This document shows, piece by piece, positions 9,227 through 16,241 of a stretch of DNA of 64,000 nucleotides. Source of the stretch: Rubrivivax gelatinosus IL144. Lineage in GTDB: Bacteria; Pseudomonadota; Gammaproteobacteria; Burkholderiales; Burkholderiaceae_C. The DNA lies in contig NC_017075.1 in assembly GCF_000284255.1 (NCBI RefSeq), positions 124,001-188,000 on the forward strand. The letters run 5' to 3'. A program made the translations under genes and the position numbers. Below the pieces are notes generated by a model. That model was given only the letters and a program-made list of their open reading frames with translations, was not told the origin of the DNA and did not search any database. Position 1 is the first letter of the stretch; each line of letters starts with the position of its first letter.

Positions 9227-9343
9227 GCAAGCGGCGCTTCGCGCAGCGCGAATCCGACTTTGCGGCAGATCAAAAACGCAATGTCAACGGCTGACAGTTC
9301 GGGCCCGAACGGCGCCGCCCCCAGCGATATCGTGTGCTCGTCC
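9227..9343 (+). repeat. Promoter segment duplicated at 34648-34764
   Basis: This 117-base stretch aligns without gaps to 34648-34764; by eye 103 of 117 bases agree. It includes all dyads and the -10-like box of the composite promoter. It is a regulatory duplication, not a coding one. Confidence 0.8.
9238..9333 (+). promoter_or_regulatory. Composite catabolic promoter, copy 1 (before the MFS/CoA-transferase/SDR operon)
   Basis: Three dyads in a row: TTCGC-N5-GCGAA (9238-9252), TTGCG-N4-ATCAA (9260-9273, Crp/Fnr-like geometry), and TGTCAACGGCTGACA (9282-9296). Their centres are 21.5 and 22.5 bp apart, about two helical turns. A TATCGT -10-like box follows 31 bp after the last dyad (9328-9333), with no good -35, as expected for an activator-dependent promoter. 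The same order and spacing recur at three other operons. The 9082-9418 gap holds this promoter, the terminator at 9134 and an untranslated leader. Confidence 0.8.
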
Positions 9344-9418
9344 GACATACATCAAAAGACGAATAGACGAACCTTCCCGGCCCCAGCGGACAGGGGCCCT
9401 GTCATGAGGAATAACGAG

Positions 9419-10753
9419 ATGGGCGCACGCTTGCAGGCGGGGAATTCCCCGGCGACACCACCAATCGGCAAGAAACCCTCCGCGAATAACTTCGGCGGCT
9501 GGGGCTGGAGCATGATCGGCTTCAGCCTGCTGATGTACTACAACTTCGCGGCGTGGACCGCGGACGGTCTCAACGTGATCGTCGAGAGTTTCGTCGATCT
9601 GCACGGCTGGGATTATGCGACGCTGCTCGCATTCTCGACGCCGGCGGGCTGGCTGGGGGTGCTCGGCTCGTTCCTGATCGCCGAGATGATCAATCGCAAG
9701 GGTGCCCGCCTGGTCGCCCTCGGCGGTTTGGTGGCGCTCGGCGCGACGATGATCTGGTTCGGTCGCGTGACGACCCCGATGGAATATGCCATCGGCCTCA
9801 CCCTGATCAATTTCCTGGCCACCGGCACCTGTTTCAACGTGCCCGGCACGCTGCTCACCACCTGGTTCCCGCGGAAAAAGGGCCTGGCCCTCGGCTGGGC
9901 CACGATGGGGATGTCGCTGTGCACCGCGACGCTGGTCCCGCTGATGGTCATGCTGTTCAGCCGCTTCGGTGTCCAGGATACCTATGCGGTCGTCGGCGGC
10001 GTCCTCATCGTCTTCGGCATCGTCTCCTTCTTCTGGGTCCGCAACACCCCCGAGGAACTCGGCTGCTCGCCTGACAACGAGAAGCTCTCCAAGGAGGCGA
10101 TGGCCGAGAACCTGCGCGAGTTCAACGAGCACAAGAGCCCGTTCACGCTGCCGGTGCTGCTGCGCGACCGCGACATGTGGCTGATCTCCGTGGGTTATGG
10201 CGTGCTCTGGCTGGTGGATATCGGCGTGGTCAGCCAGCTGATTCCCCGTCTGATTTCGGTGGGCTACGACAAGCAGACCGCGATCATGATGTTCACGACC
10301 GCAGCGCTGTTCTGCGCAGTGTTCAGCTACTTCTGGGGCTGGGCCGACGTGAAGTTCGGCACGCGGCGCACGAGCATCGCTTACGCATTCTTCTTCGCGG
10401 CCACCCACGCCTGCCTCCTGGTGCGGGGCAGCGACACCTTCACGTATTTCACCCTGCTGATGGTCGGCGCCAGTATCGCCGGCATCAAGGAACTCGCCAC
10501 GTCGCAGGTCGGGTCGGTTTACGGGCGATATGACTTCGCCGCCGCGAACCGCGTCATCTCGACGATCGCCTGCCTGTTCCGGGTGATGTGCTTCGCCGTC
10601 ATCGCCGCCAGCCTGAAGTGGACCGGTGATTTCGACGCGGCCTACATGTTCTTCATCTTCCTGGACTTCGTCGGGGCCGCGCTGATTTACTTCATCACGA
10701 CCGAGTGCAAAGGCCGGGTGGATGCCAGCGACGCAGCCTACGCCGGCCACTGA
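9419..10753 (+). CDS. MFS transporter, first gene of the phloroglucinol-type operon
   Basis: 444 residues, about 12 membrane segments. I chose the ATG at 9419 because AGGAA lies eight bases upstream; an ATG at 9404 (reading MRNNEM) is an alternative. It is paralogous to the MFS protein at 33272: both share DRDMWLISVG, then QLIPRL, and late in the chain VGSVYGRYDF. This is the anion:cation/organic-acid symporter style of MFS carriers, suggesting uptake of an aromatic or organic acid. Codon use is somewhat less GC-biased than the neighbours (for example TTATGCG, GGGATATT nearby), which may hint at separate ancestry. It follows composite promoter copy 1. Confidence 0.85.
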   Translation: MGARLQAGNSPATPPIGKKPSANNFGGWGWSMIGFSLLMYYNFAAWTADGLNVIVESFVDLHGWDYATLLAFSTPAGWLGVLGSFLIAEMINRKGARLVALGGLVALGATMIWFGRVTTPMEYAIGLTLINFLATGTCFNVPGTLLTTWFPRKKGLALGWATMGMSLCTATLVPLMVMLFSRFGVQDTYAVVGGVLIVFGIVSFFWVRNTPEELGCSPDNEKLSKEAMAENLREFNEHKSPFTLPVLLRDRDMWLISVGYGVLWLVDIGVVSQLIPRLISVGYDKQTAIMMFTTAALFCAVFSYFWGWADVKFGTRRTSIAYAFFFAATHACLLVRGSDTFTYFTLLMVGASIAGIKELATSQVGSVYGRYDFAAANRVISTIACLFRVMCFAVIAASLKWTGDFDAAYMFFIFLDFVGAALIYFITTECKGRVDASDAAYAGH

Positions 10754-10837
10754 ATAACTCGGACAAACAACCGGGATATTCACCGACCGCTGCTCGATAA
10801 CCCCCGCCGGACAACGGTCGGAACACTCAACCAAACC

Positions 10838-11500
10838 ATGATTTCCAAACCTTTGATCACGGCTGCCGACGCGGCGGCCCTCGTCGAGGACGGGATGACG
10901 GTGATGATCGGCGGCTTCATGGCGGTCGGCACGCCGGAAGCCATCGTCGACGCGCTGGTCGCCAGCGGCCGGCGGGACCTGACGATCATCGCCAACGACA
11001 CCGGCTTCGTCGACCGCGGCGTCGGCAAGCTGGTGACCAACCGTCAGGTGCGCAAGGTCATCGCCTCGCACATCGGCACCAACCCCGAGACCGGCCGCCA
11101 GATGTCCGACGGCGTGCTCGAGGTCGAGCTGGTGCCGCAGGGCACGCTGATCGAACGCATCCGCGCCCACGGCGCCGGGCTGGGCGGGGTGCTGACCCCC
11201 ACCGGCCTGGGCACGGTGGTCGAGAGCGGCAAGGCGCGCGTGCGCGTCGGCGACGCCGACTTCCTGGTCGAGACGCCGCTGCGCGCGGACATCGCGTTCA
11301 TCCGCAGCTCGCGCTCGGACGCGGCCGGCAACTCGGCCTTCTACAAGACGACGAAGAACTTCAACCCGACGATGGCCACGGCGGCCGACCTCGTCGTCTG
11401 CGAGGCGCAGGAGATCGTCGAGATCGGCTACGGCCGCGGCGACGACTTCCACCTGCCCGGCATCTTCGTCGACTACCTGGTCCAAGGGGAGCGGCGCTGA
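10838..11500 (+). CDS. 3-oxoacid CoA-transferase subunit A
   Basis: 220 residues of the family I CoA-transferase alpha subunit. The glycine-rich MIGGFMAVGTPE and the SHIGTNPETGRQM segment are characteristic, as is LGGVLTPTGLGTVVE. With subunit B it would move CoA from acetyl- or succinyl-CoA to a beta-keto acid such as acetoacetate. Its stop overlaps the start of subunit B by one base (TGATG arrangement). In the proposed pathway it activates the acetoacetate released by the BKACE enzyme. A second A/B pair exists at 23695-25017. Confidence 0.93.
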   Translation: MISKPLITAADAAALVEDGMTVMIGGFMAVGTPEAIVDALVASGRRDLTIIANDTGFVDRGVGKLVTNRQVRKVIASHIGTNPETGRQMSDGVLEVELVPQGTLIERIRAHGAGLGGVLTPTGLGTVVESGKARVRVGDADFLVETPLRADIAFIRSSRSDAAGNSAFYKTTKNFNPTMATAADLVVCEAQEIVEIGYGRGDDFHLPGIFVDYLVQGERR

Positions 11501-12180
11501 TGGACAAGAACCAGATCCGGCGGCGCATCGCACGCCGCGTGGCCCGCGAACTGAAGGCGGGTGACCTCGTGAACCTGGGCATCGGGCTGCCGACTTCGGT
11601 CGTCAACTTCGTGCCCGACGAACTGGGCATCGTCTTCCAGTCCGAGAACGGGATGCTGGGCGTCGGCCCGGCGCCGACGCAGCAGGAAGAGATCGACCCG
11701 GACATCACCAACGCCGGCGGCCAGCCGGTCGGTGAACTGCCCGGCGCCATCTACTTCGACAGCGCGATGTCCTTCACGATCATCCGCGGCGGTCACGTCG
11801 ACGTGACCGTGCTCGGGGCGCTGGAGGTCGACGCCGAGGCCAACCTGGCCAACTGGATCGTGCCGGGCAAGCTGGTGCCCGGCATGGGCGGTGCGATGGA
11901 CCTCGTGACGGGGGCGCGCCGCGTCATCGTCGCGATGGAGCACTGCGACAAGAACGGCAGGCCGCGCGTGCTCGAACGCTGCTCCCTGCCCCTCACGGCC
12001 GTCGGTGTCGTCGACCTGGTCGTGACCGAGAAAGCGGTCATCGAGATGACCGAAGACGGACCCCTGCTGACCGAGATCGCCGCCGACACGACGGTGGAGG
12101 AGGTCATGCGCACGACGGGAGCGCGGCTGGCAGTCGCGCTCGATCTCAAGACTTTCGGTGAAGAGGAGTTAGAGCAATGA
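11500..12180 (+). CDS. 3-oxoacid CoA-transferase subunit B
   Basis: 226 residues. The family I beta-subunit active-site region is present: QSENGMLGVGP carries the catalytic Glu (SENG motif), followed by ITNAGGQPV and the GGHVDVTVLGALEVD segment. It is translationally coupled to subunit A (one-base overlap) and to the cupin gene downstream (ATGA overlap at 12177). It forms a heteromer with the product at 10838. Confidence 0.93.
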   Translation: MDKNQIRRRIARRVARELKAGDLVNLGIGLPTSVVNFVPDELGIVFQSENGMLGVGPAPTQQEEIDPDITNAGGQPVGELPGAIYFDSAMSFTIIRGGHVDVTVLGALEVDAEANLANWIVPGKLVPGMGGAMDLVTGARRVIVAMEHCDKNGRPRVLERCSLPLTAVGVVDLVVTEKAVIEMTEDGPLLTEIAADTTVEEVMRTTGARLAVALDLKTFGEEELEQ

Positions 12181-12518
12181 AGGTCACGAACGTGGCGGCG
12201 GCCAAAGCCTACAACCCCCCGCTGCACAACGGCATGGTGGCGCTGAAGCTCAGCGACAAGGCGCTCACGGGTGCCGAGAAGTTCTGGTGCGGGATGTCCC
12301 ACTTCCTCCCGGGCGGCGGTGCCGACTGGGCCTACGAGGACTCGCCGACCGAGAAGCTGTACTACGTCGTCGAAGGCGAGCTGGTCATCAAGACCAAGGA
12401 CGGCGAGACGACGGTGCGCGCCGGCGACGCCGTGTTCCTCGCGCCCTTCGAGGGCCGCTCGGTGATCAACAAGACCAACTACCCCGCCAGCATGCTGGTG
12501 GTGGCGACGAACAGCTGA
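12177..12518 (+). CDS. Small single-domain cupin protein
   Basis: 113 residues forming one cupin barrel. Motif 1 is degenerate (FLPGGGADWAYEDSPTEKLYYVVEGEL) and motif 2 reads VRAGDAVFLAPFEGRSV. The usual metal-binding His pair of motif 1 is not obvious. It could be a tautomerase or isomerase-like helper, a binding protein, or an enzyme acting on a cyclic diketone. It lies between the CoA-transferase and the SDR and overlaps the former by four bases, so it is co-translated with the catabolic operon. Precise role unknown. Confidence 0.8.
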   Translation: MKVTNVAAAKAYNPPLHNGMVALKLSDKALTGAEKFWCGMSHFLPGGGADWAYEDSPTEKLYYVVEGELVIKTKDGETTVRAGDAVFLAPFEGRSVINKTNYPASMLVVATNS

Positions 12519-12539
12519 AGAGAGAAGGAAGCAGACATC

Positions 12540-13328
12540 ATGGACAAGCAATGGGACCAACGCGTGAAGTCGCTGTTCGACCTCACGGGACAAGTCGCGG
12601 TCATCACCGGCGGTGCCGGTTCGCTGGGTGAGGGCGTGGCCCGCGGCCTGGCGGTGCACGGGGCGACGGTCGTCGTCACCGGACGCACGATGGAGACGCT
12701 GCAGAAGGCCGTCGCCCAGGTCGAGGAAGCCGGCGGCAAGGCCGTCGCGATCACCAGCGACGTGACCGACGAAGCCTCGGTGCAGGCGCTGGCCGACAAG
12801 GTGATGACGCAGTTCGGGCGCATCGACATCCTGGTCAACATCGCCGGCATCGCGCGCCGCCACCCGGCCGAGAAGTTCCCGCTCGACGACTTCCGCAAGG
12901 TCATCGAAGCCAACGTCACCGGCACCTTCATTCCCTGCAAGGTGTTCGGCGAGATCTTCGTGCGCCAGAAGCACGGCAAGATCGTCAACACCTCCTCGGT
13001 GCGTGCCTTCGCGGGCCACCCGGGCGGCTACGCGGCCTACGGCACCAGCAAGGGCGCGGTCAACCTGCTGACCAAGCAGCTGGCCACCGAATGGGCCAAG
13101 CACGGCGTCAACGTCAACGCCGTCGCGCCGACGATCTTCTGGACCCCGCTGACGCAGGAAGTCCTCGAGGACGAGAAGCTCAAGAAGATCTTCCTCGACC
13201 GCATCCCGATGGGCCGTGCGGCGGAAGTCATCGACATGGTCGGCACCACGGTCTACCTGTGCGCGCCGGCCGCCGACTTCATCACCGGCCAGGTCGTCTA
13301 CGTGGACGGCGGCTGCACCGCGGGCTGA
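12540..13328 (+). CDS. SDR-family oxidoreductase, candidate phloroglucinol reductase
   Basis: 262 residues. The nucleotide-binding motif TGGAGSLG is near the N-terminus. An Arg after the second beta-strand (VVVTGRT) favours NADPH. The NIAG motif and catalytic Y167-x3-K171 (YGTSK) with an upstream TSS serine complete the classical SDR site. Known phloroglucinol reductases of anaerobes are NADPH-dependent SDRs related to polyhydroxynaphthalene reductase. The assignment rests on the neighbours, a cyclase-family hydrolase and a BKACE, which match the next steps. It could alternatively be a 3-hydroxyacid dehydrogenase. A good SD (AGAAGGAAG) precedes the ATG. Confidence 0.9.
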   Translation: MDKQWDQRVKSLFDLTGQVAVITGGAGSLGEGVARGLAVHGATVVVTGRTMETLQKAVAQVEEAGGKAVAITSDVTDEASVQALADKVMTQFGRIDILVNIAGIARRHPAEKFPLDDFRKVIEANVTGTFIPCKVFGEIFVRQKHGKIVNTSSVRAFAGHPGGYAAYGTSKGAVNLLTKQLATEWAKHGVNVNAVAPTIFWTPLTQEVLEDEKLKKIFLDRIPMGRAAEVIDMVGTTVYLCAPAADFITGQVVYVDGGCTAG

Positions 13329-13417
13329 GGACCGTCCCGCGCGCCGCCGTTCCTCCACGGCCACAGGGCCCGCGGCGGCGCACCCCAAACCTTCTTCAGA
13401 GACAGACAGGAAACATC
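13329..13417 (+). other. Intra-operon spacer with a GC-rich inverted repeat
   Basis: GCGCCGCCG near 13343 can pair with CGGCGGCGC near 13373, across a loop of about 22-26 bases; an SD-like AGGAAA precedes the next gene. It may tune mRNA stability between the SDR and cyclase genes. Confidence 0.4.
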
Positions 13418-14218
13418 ATGGGCAAGAAAGTACTCGTGGACCTGAGCCACCCGTTCGGCGCGACCTCGCCGCTGTGGCCTTACTTCCAGGCGCCGCAGAT
13501 CAGCAAGCTGCACTACATGGCCAAGTCGGGCGTGCTGACGCAGCAGATCACCGCGACGATGCACTGCTCGACGCACGCCGACTCGCCGGCGCACGTCGTC
13601 GAAGGCACCGAGTTCACGCACGAGATCCCGCTGGACAAGTACTACGGCGACGCGGTGTGCGTGCACATCGAGAAGCCCGAATGGGGCGTCATCACCGCCG
13701 AGGACCTCGAGGCCGCGACGCCCGAGATCCGCAAGGGTGACATCGTCATCGTGCACACCGGCTGGCACAAGTACTACGGCGACAACACCAAGTACTACCA
13801 CTACGCCCCGGGCCTGGGCCGCAGCGCCGGCGAATGGTTCGTCAAGAAGGGCGTGAAGGCCGTCGGCGTCGACCAGCAGGCGCTGGACCACCCGCTGCAC
13901 ACCGCCATCGGCCCGCACGGCACCGGCCCGCTGGTGCCGCGCCTGATGGACGAGTACCGCGAGCGCACCGGCCGCGAGGTCAAGGACGACTTCCCGGAAT
14001 GGGAACCGTGCCACAACCTGATCCTCGGCAACGGGATCATGGGCTACGAGAACGTCGGTGGCGACATCGAGAAGGTCGTCGGCAAGCGCTTCAAGATCAT
14101 GGGCTTCCCGATCCGCTGGTACATGGGCGACGGCTCGTGGGTGCGCCTGGTCGCCGAGATCGACGAGGACGACCTGAACCCGGTGCCGGATCGCGTCTAC
14201 AAGTACGGCACGTACTGA
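13418..14218 (+). CDS. Cyclase-family metal hydrolase, candidate dihydrophloroglucinol cyclohydrolase
   Basis: 266 residues. The metal-binding signature of the cyclase / kynurenine-formamidase family (PF04199) is intact: H49-x3-H53-x-D55-x3-H59 (HCSTHADSPAH). VIVHTGWHKYYG and the ending region VRLVAEID also fit. Family members hydrolyse cyclic or amide substrates with Mn or Zn. Dihydrophloroglucinol cyclohydrolase of the anaerobic pathway is, to my recollection, a Mn-dependent member of this family, opening the ring to 3-hydroxy-5-oxohexanoate. Its place directly after the SDR and before the BKACE supports that role. The product could instead act on another cyclic diketone or lactone. Confidence 0.88.
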   Translation: MGKKVLVDLSHPFGATSPLWPYFQAPQISKLHYMAKSGVLTQQITATMHCSTHADSPAHVVEGTEFTHEIPLDKYYGDAVCVHIEKPEWGVITAEDLEAATPEIRKGDIVIVHTGWHKYYGDNTKYYHYAPGLGRSAGEWFVKKGVKAVGVDQQALDHPLHTAIGPHGTGPLVPRLMDEYRERTGREVKDDFPEWEPCHNLILGNGIMGYENVGGDIEKVVGKRFKIMGFPIRWYMGDGSWVRLVAEIDEDDLNPVPDRVYKYGTY

Positions 14219-14232
14219 GGCCCACCCCCGAA

Positions 14233-14328
14233 GCGCCTTCGGCGCGGCCGGGCCAGTGGCCCGGCCCTTCGGCTGGCGCGGACCGTCCACCGGACGGTCC
14301 ACGTCCCGCCGAAGCCCCCTCAGGGGGC
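14233..14328. repeat. Four consecutive perfect hairpins with 3-nt loops
   Basis: Stem-loops in a row: GCGCC-TTC-GGCGC (14233-14245), GCCGGGCC-AGT-GGCCCGGC (14247-14265), GGACCGTCC-ACC-GGACGGTCC (14280-14300), GCCCCC-TCA-GGGGGC (14314-14328). No T run follows, so this is not a simple terminator. It occupies the 231-base spacer between the cyclase and BKACE genes. It resembles a REP/BIME-like RNA structure that could differentially stabilise the operon mRNA. Confidence 0.75.
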
Positions 14329-14449
14329 ACTGCGGCTGCTTGATGCGCCGTTGGTCGCGGGGCGCCTTTCCCCTCTCACGCAAGCACAACCGCCGGCGCC
14401 GCTCCTCCGGGTTGGATGCGGCAGACGGCCGATCGAAAGAAGGACTGAC

Positions 14450-15298
14450 ATGAACCTCAGCAACAAGGTGATCTGCACCGTGGCGTGCACCGGTGCGTGG
14501 CCGAGCAAGGCCGACACGCCGTACATCCCGCTGACGCCGCAGGAAGAAGCCGACGAGGTCGTGCGCTGCTGGGAGGCGGGGGCCTCGATCGCGCACATCC
14601 ACGTGCGCAACGACGAAGGCAAGGCCTCGATGGACTTCGACAAGTTCGCCGAGACCGTGCGCCTGATCCGCGCCCGTGCGGACATCGTCATCAACCTGAC
14701 GACCTCCGGCGGCCTGGGCCTGACCGACGAGATCCGGATGAAGCCGTTCCAGGAACTGCGCCCCGAGATCTGCTCGTTCGACGCCGGCACGATGAACTGG
14801 GCGCACTCGACGATCTTCGAGAACAGCCCGCGCTTCCTGGAGAAGCTGGCCATCGAGACCGCGGCCTGCGGCGTCAAGCCGGAGTACGAGATCTTCGACG
14901 CCGGCATGATCTACAACATCGGCTACTACCGCCGCAAGGGCCTGCTGCAGCACCGCCCGCACTTCCAGTTCGTGCTCGGCGCGCCCGGTGGCATGACGGC
15001 CGAAGTGCGCAACCTGATGTTCCTGCTGGAGACCTGCCGCGAGGTCGTCGGCGACGACTTCACCTGGGGCGGTCTGGGCATCGGCAAGGGCCACCTGCCG
15101 ATCCAGCTCGCCTGCCTGGCGCTGGGCGGCCACGTGCGCGTCGGCATGGAAGACAACATCTTCTACCGCAAGGGCCAGCTCGCGAAGAGCAACGTCGAGT
15201 TCGTCGAGCGCGTCAAGCGCCTGGCGGCCGAAGTCGACAAGGAAGTCGCGACGCCTGACGAGGCGCGCGAGATCCTTCAGCTCAAGCGTCAGGCCTGA
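14450..15298 (+). CDS. BKACE (beta-keto acid cleavage enzyme, DUF849), candidate triacetate acetoacetate-lyase
   Basis: 282 residues. The BKACE fold markers are present: an N-terminal ICTVACTGAW strand, the metal-binding H49-x-H51 (AHIHVRND), and the conserved E234 in RVGMEDNIFY. BKACE enzymes condense a beta-keto acid with acetyl-CoA to give acetoacetate and a CoA ester. In the anaerobic phloroglucinol route a BKACE cleaves 3,5-dioxohexanoate (triacetate) to acetoacetyl-CoA and acetoacetate. Here it follows candidate reductase and ring-opening genes, which favours that substrate; 3-keto-5-aminohexanoate or another beta-keto acid remains possible. Its 3' end overlaps the convergent Crp/Fnr gene by 17 bases. 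Confidence 0.92.
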   Translation: MNLSNKVICTVACTGAWPSKADTPYIPLTPQEEADEVVRCWEAGASIAHIHVRNDEGKASMDFDKFAETVRLIRARADIVINLTTSGGLGLTDEIRMKPFQELRPEICSFDAGTMNWAHSTIFENSPRFLEKLAIETAACGVKPEYEIFDAGMIYNIGYYRRKGLLQHRPHFQFVLGAPGGMTAEVRNLMFLLETCREVVGDDFTWGGLGIGKGHLPIQLACLALGGHVRVGMEDNIFYRKGQLAKSNVEFVERVKRLAAEVDKEVATPDEAREILQLKRQA

Positions 15299-16070
15299 GT
15301 CGGGGACGATCGTGACGCGTCTCGTGCGCCGGCGCCGAAACTCCGAGGCCGTCTTCGGCCTCCGGGGCCGCGGCCTCGTCCTCCGCCATCGCCAGTTCGC
15401 CGATGCCGCGATCGGCGACGAGGCGCAGGCGCTCGAGGTCCAGCACGATCGTCTTGCCGTACTTGGAGCCCATGATCCCGAGCCGCGCGAAGTGCTTGAT
15501 CGTCTTGGCGACGAACGGGCGCGACAGGCGCAGGCAGTCGGAGATGAACTCGATCGAGAAGGGCAGCTGCTGTTGCGGGATCGCGCTCCAGCTGCAGCAA
15601 TGCACGAGGAACTGGGCGATCCCCTGTTCCTTGGACGAAGCCTTGTGCGTGCACAGCGCCAGGCGCATGTCGTCGAGCATCCGGCCCAGCCCATTGATCA
15701 CGAAGGACTGGAACTCCGGGAAGTGTTCGAGCAGGTGCATGAACACATGGCTCGGGATCAGCAGCAGCTCGACGCGGGTGACCGCGTAGAGCTCGAAGTC
15801 CAGCGGCCGGTGCTGCAGCGTGTTGTTCACCAGCAGCAGCCGGTCGGGGTGGAAATGCGTCAGCAGGATGCGCTCGTTCTCGGAGTTCGTGATCCACGAG
15901 AACAGCATCCCGTTGAGCGTGTAGACCACCGCCCCGGGATGCGCGCCTTGCGGGAACACCACCGAGTTGCTCGGGTAGGTGCGCAGCTTGGAGCCGTCGG
16001 CGATCGCGTGCCGCAGAGGCTGGGAGAACCCCCTCATCAGGGGCAGTTCGAGGAGCTTGGAGGTGTCCAC
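15282..16070 (-). CDS. Crp/Fnr-family transcriptional regulator with unusual recognition helix
   Basis: 262 residues if translation starts at the GTG at 16070; no clear SD is visible and a Met at residue 13 is an alternative. A cyclic-nucleotide-binding-like beta-barrel fills the first half (VVFPQGAHPGAVVYTLNG), then a long dimer helix, then a winged HTH around FISDCLRLSRPFVAKTIKHF. There is no N-terminal cysteine cluster, so it is not an oxygen-sensing Fnr. At the Fnr positions for Glu-x-x-Ser-Arg the chain reads P-x-x-A-K, so a non-canonical half-site is expected. It sits among the catabolic genes, divergent from pntAa. It is the best candidate to bind the TTGCG-N4-CGCAA dyads; the ligand is unknown. 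An acidic, Ala/Glu-rich tail extends beyond the HTH. Confidence 0.85.
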   Translation of the reverse strand: MDTSKLLELPLMRGFSQPLRHAIADGSKLRTYPSNSVVFPQGAHPGAVVYTLNGMLFSWITNSENERILLTHFHPDRLLLVNNTLQHRPLDFELYAVTRVELLLIPSHVFMHLLEHFPEFQSFVINGLGRMLDDMRLALCTHKASSKEQGIAQFLVHCCSWSAIPQQQLPFSIEFISDCLRLSRPFVAKTIKHFARLGIMGSKYGKTIVLDLERLRLVADRGIGELAMAEDEAAAPEAEDGLGVSAPAHETRHDRPRLRPDA

Positions 16071-16095
16071 GTGAAGCCGTACTGCAGTTGCGGGA

Positions 16096-16114
16096 GGCGC
16101 CCCACAGGGGCGCC
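16096..16114 (-). promoter_or_regulatory. Hairpin in the leader of the Crp/Fnr gene
   Basis: GGCGCCCC-ACA-GGGGCGCC, a perfect 8-bp stem with a 3-nt loop, 26 bases upstream of the regulator's GTG. It resembles the 3-nt-loop hairpins at 14233-14328. Confidence 0.55.
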
Positions 16115-16174
16115 TTGGGCAGTCTAGTCCGTGCCCCGCGCCGAATCCACATATTGGAGGATGCGGCGTGGAAT

Positions 16175-16189
16175 TTGTGAGATTCGCAA
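16175..16189. promoter_or_regulatory. Possible degenerate regulator site in the crp/fnr-pntAa divergent spacer
   Basis: TTGTG-N5-CGCAA shares half-sites with the TTGCG-N4-CGCAA dyads elsewhere but has one extra spacer base. It lies 53 bases before the pntAa start. Confidence 0.35.
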
Positions 16190-16241
16190 TACACCGGAAG
16201 ACGGGCTGTCCAAGCTCTGTCTGCCGAGGAGAAGTGTCGTC

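Noticed and set aside
9238..9333. Sigma-54 promoter in the composite element
   Set aside because: No GG-N10-GC at -24/-12 spacing near the expected start; the fixed TAYCGT box suits a sigma-70-type -10 better.
9284..11533. Long minus-strand open frame across the MFS and CoA-transferase genes
   Set aside because: Low-complexity Asp/His/Arg/Gln-rich translation typical of the antisense frame of GC-rich genes; the plus-strand frames encode recognisable proteins.
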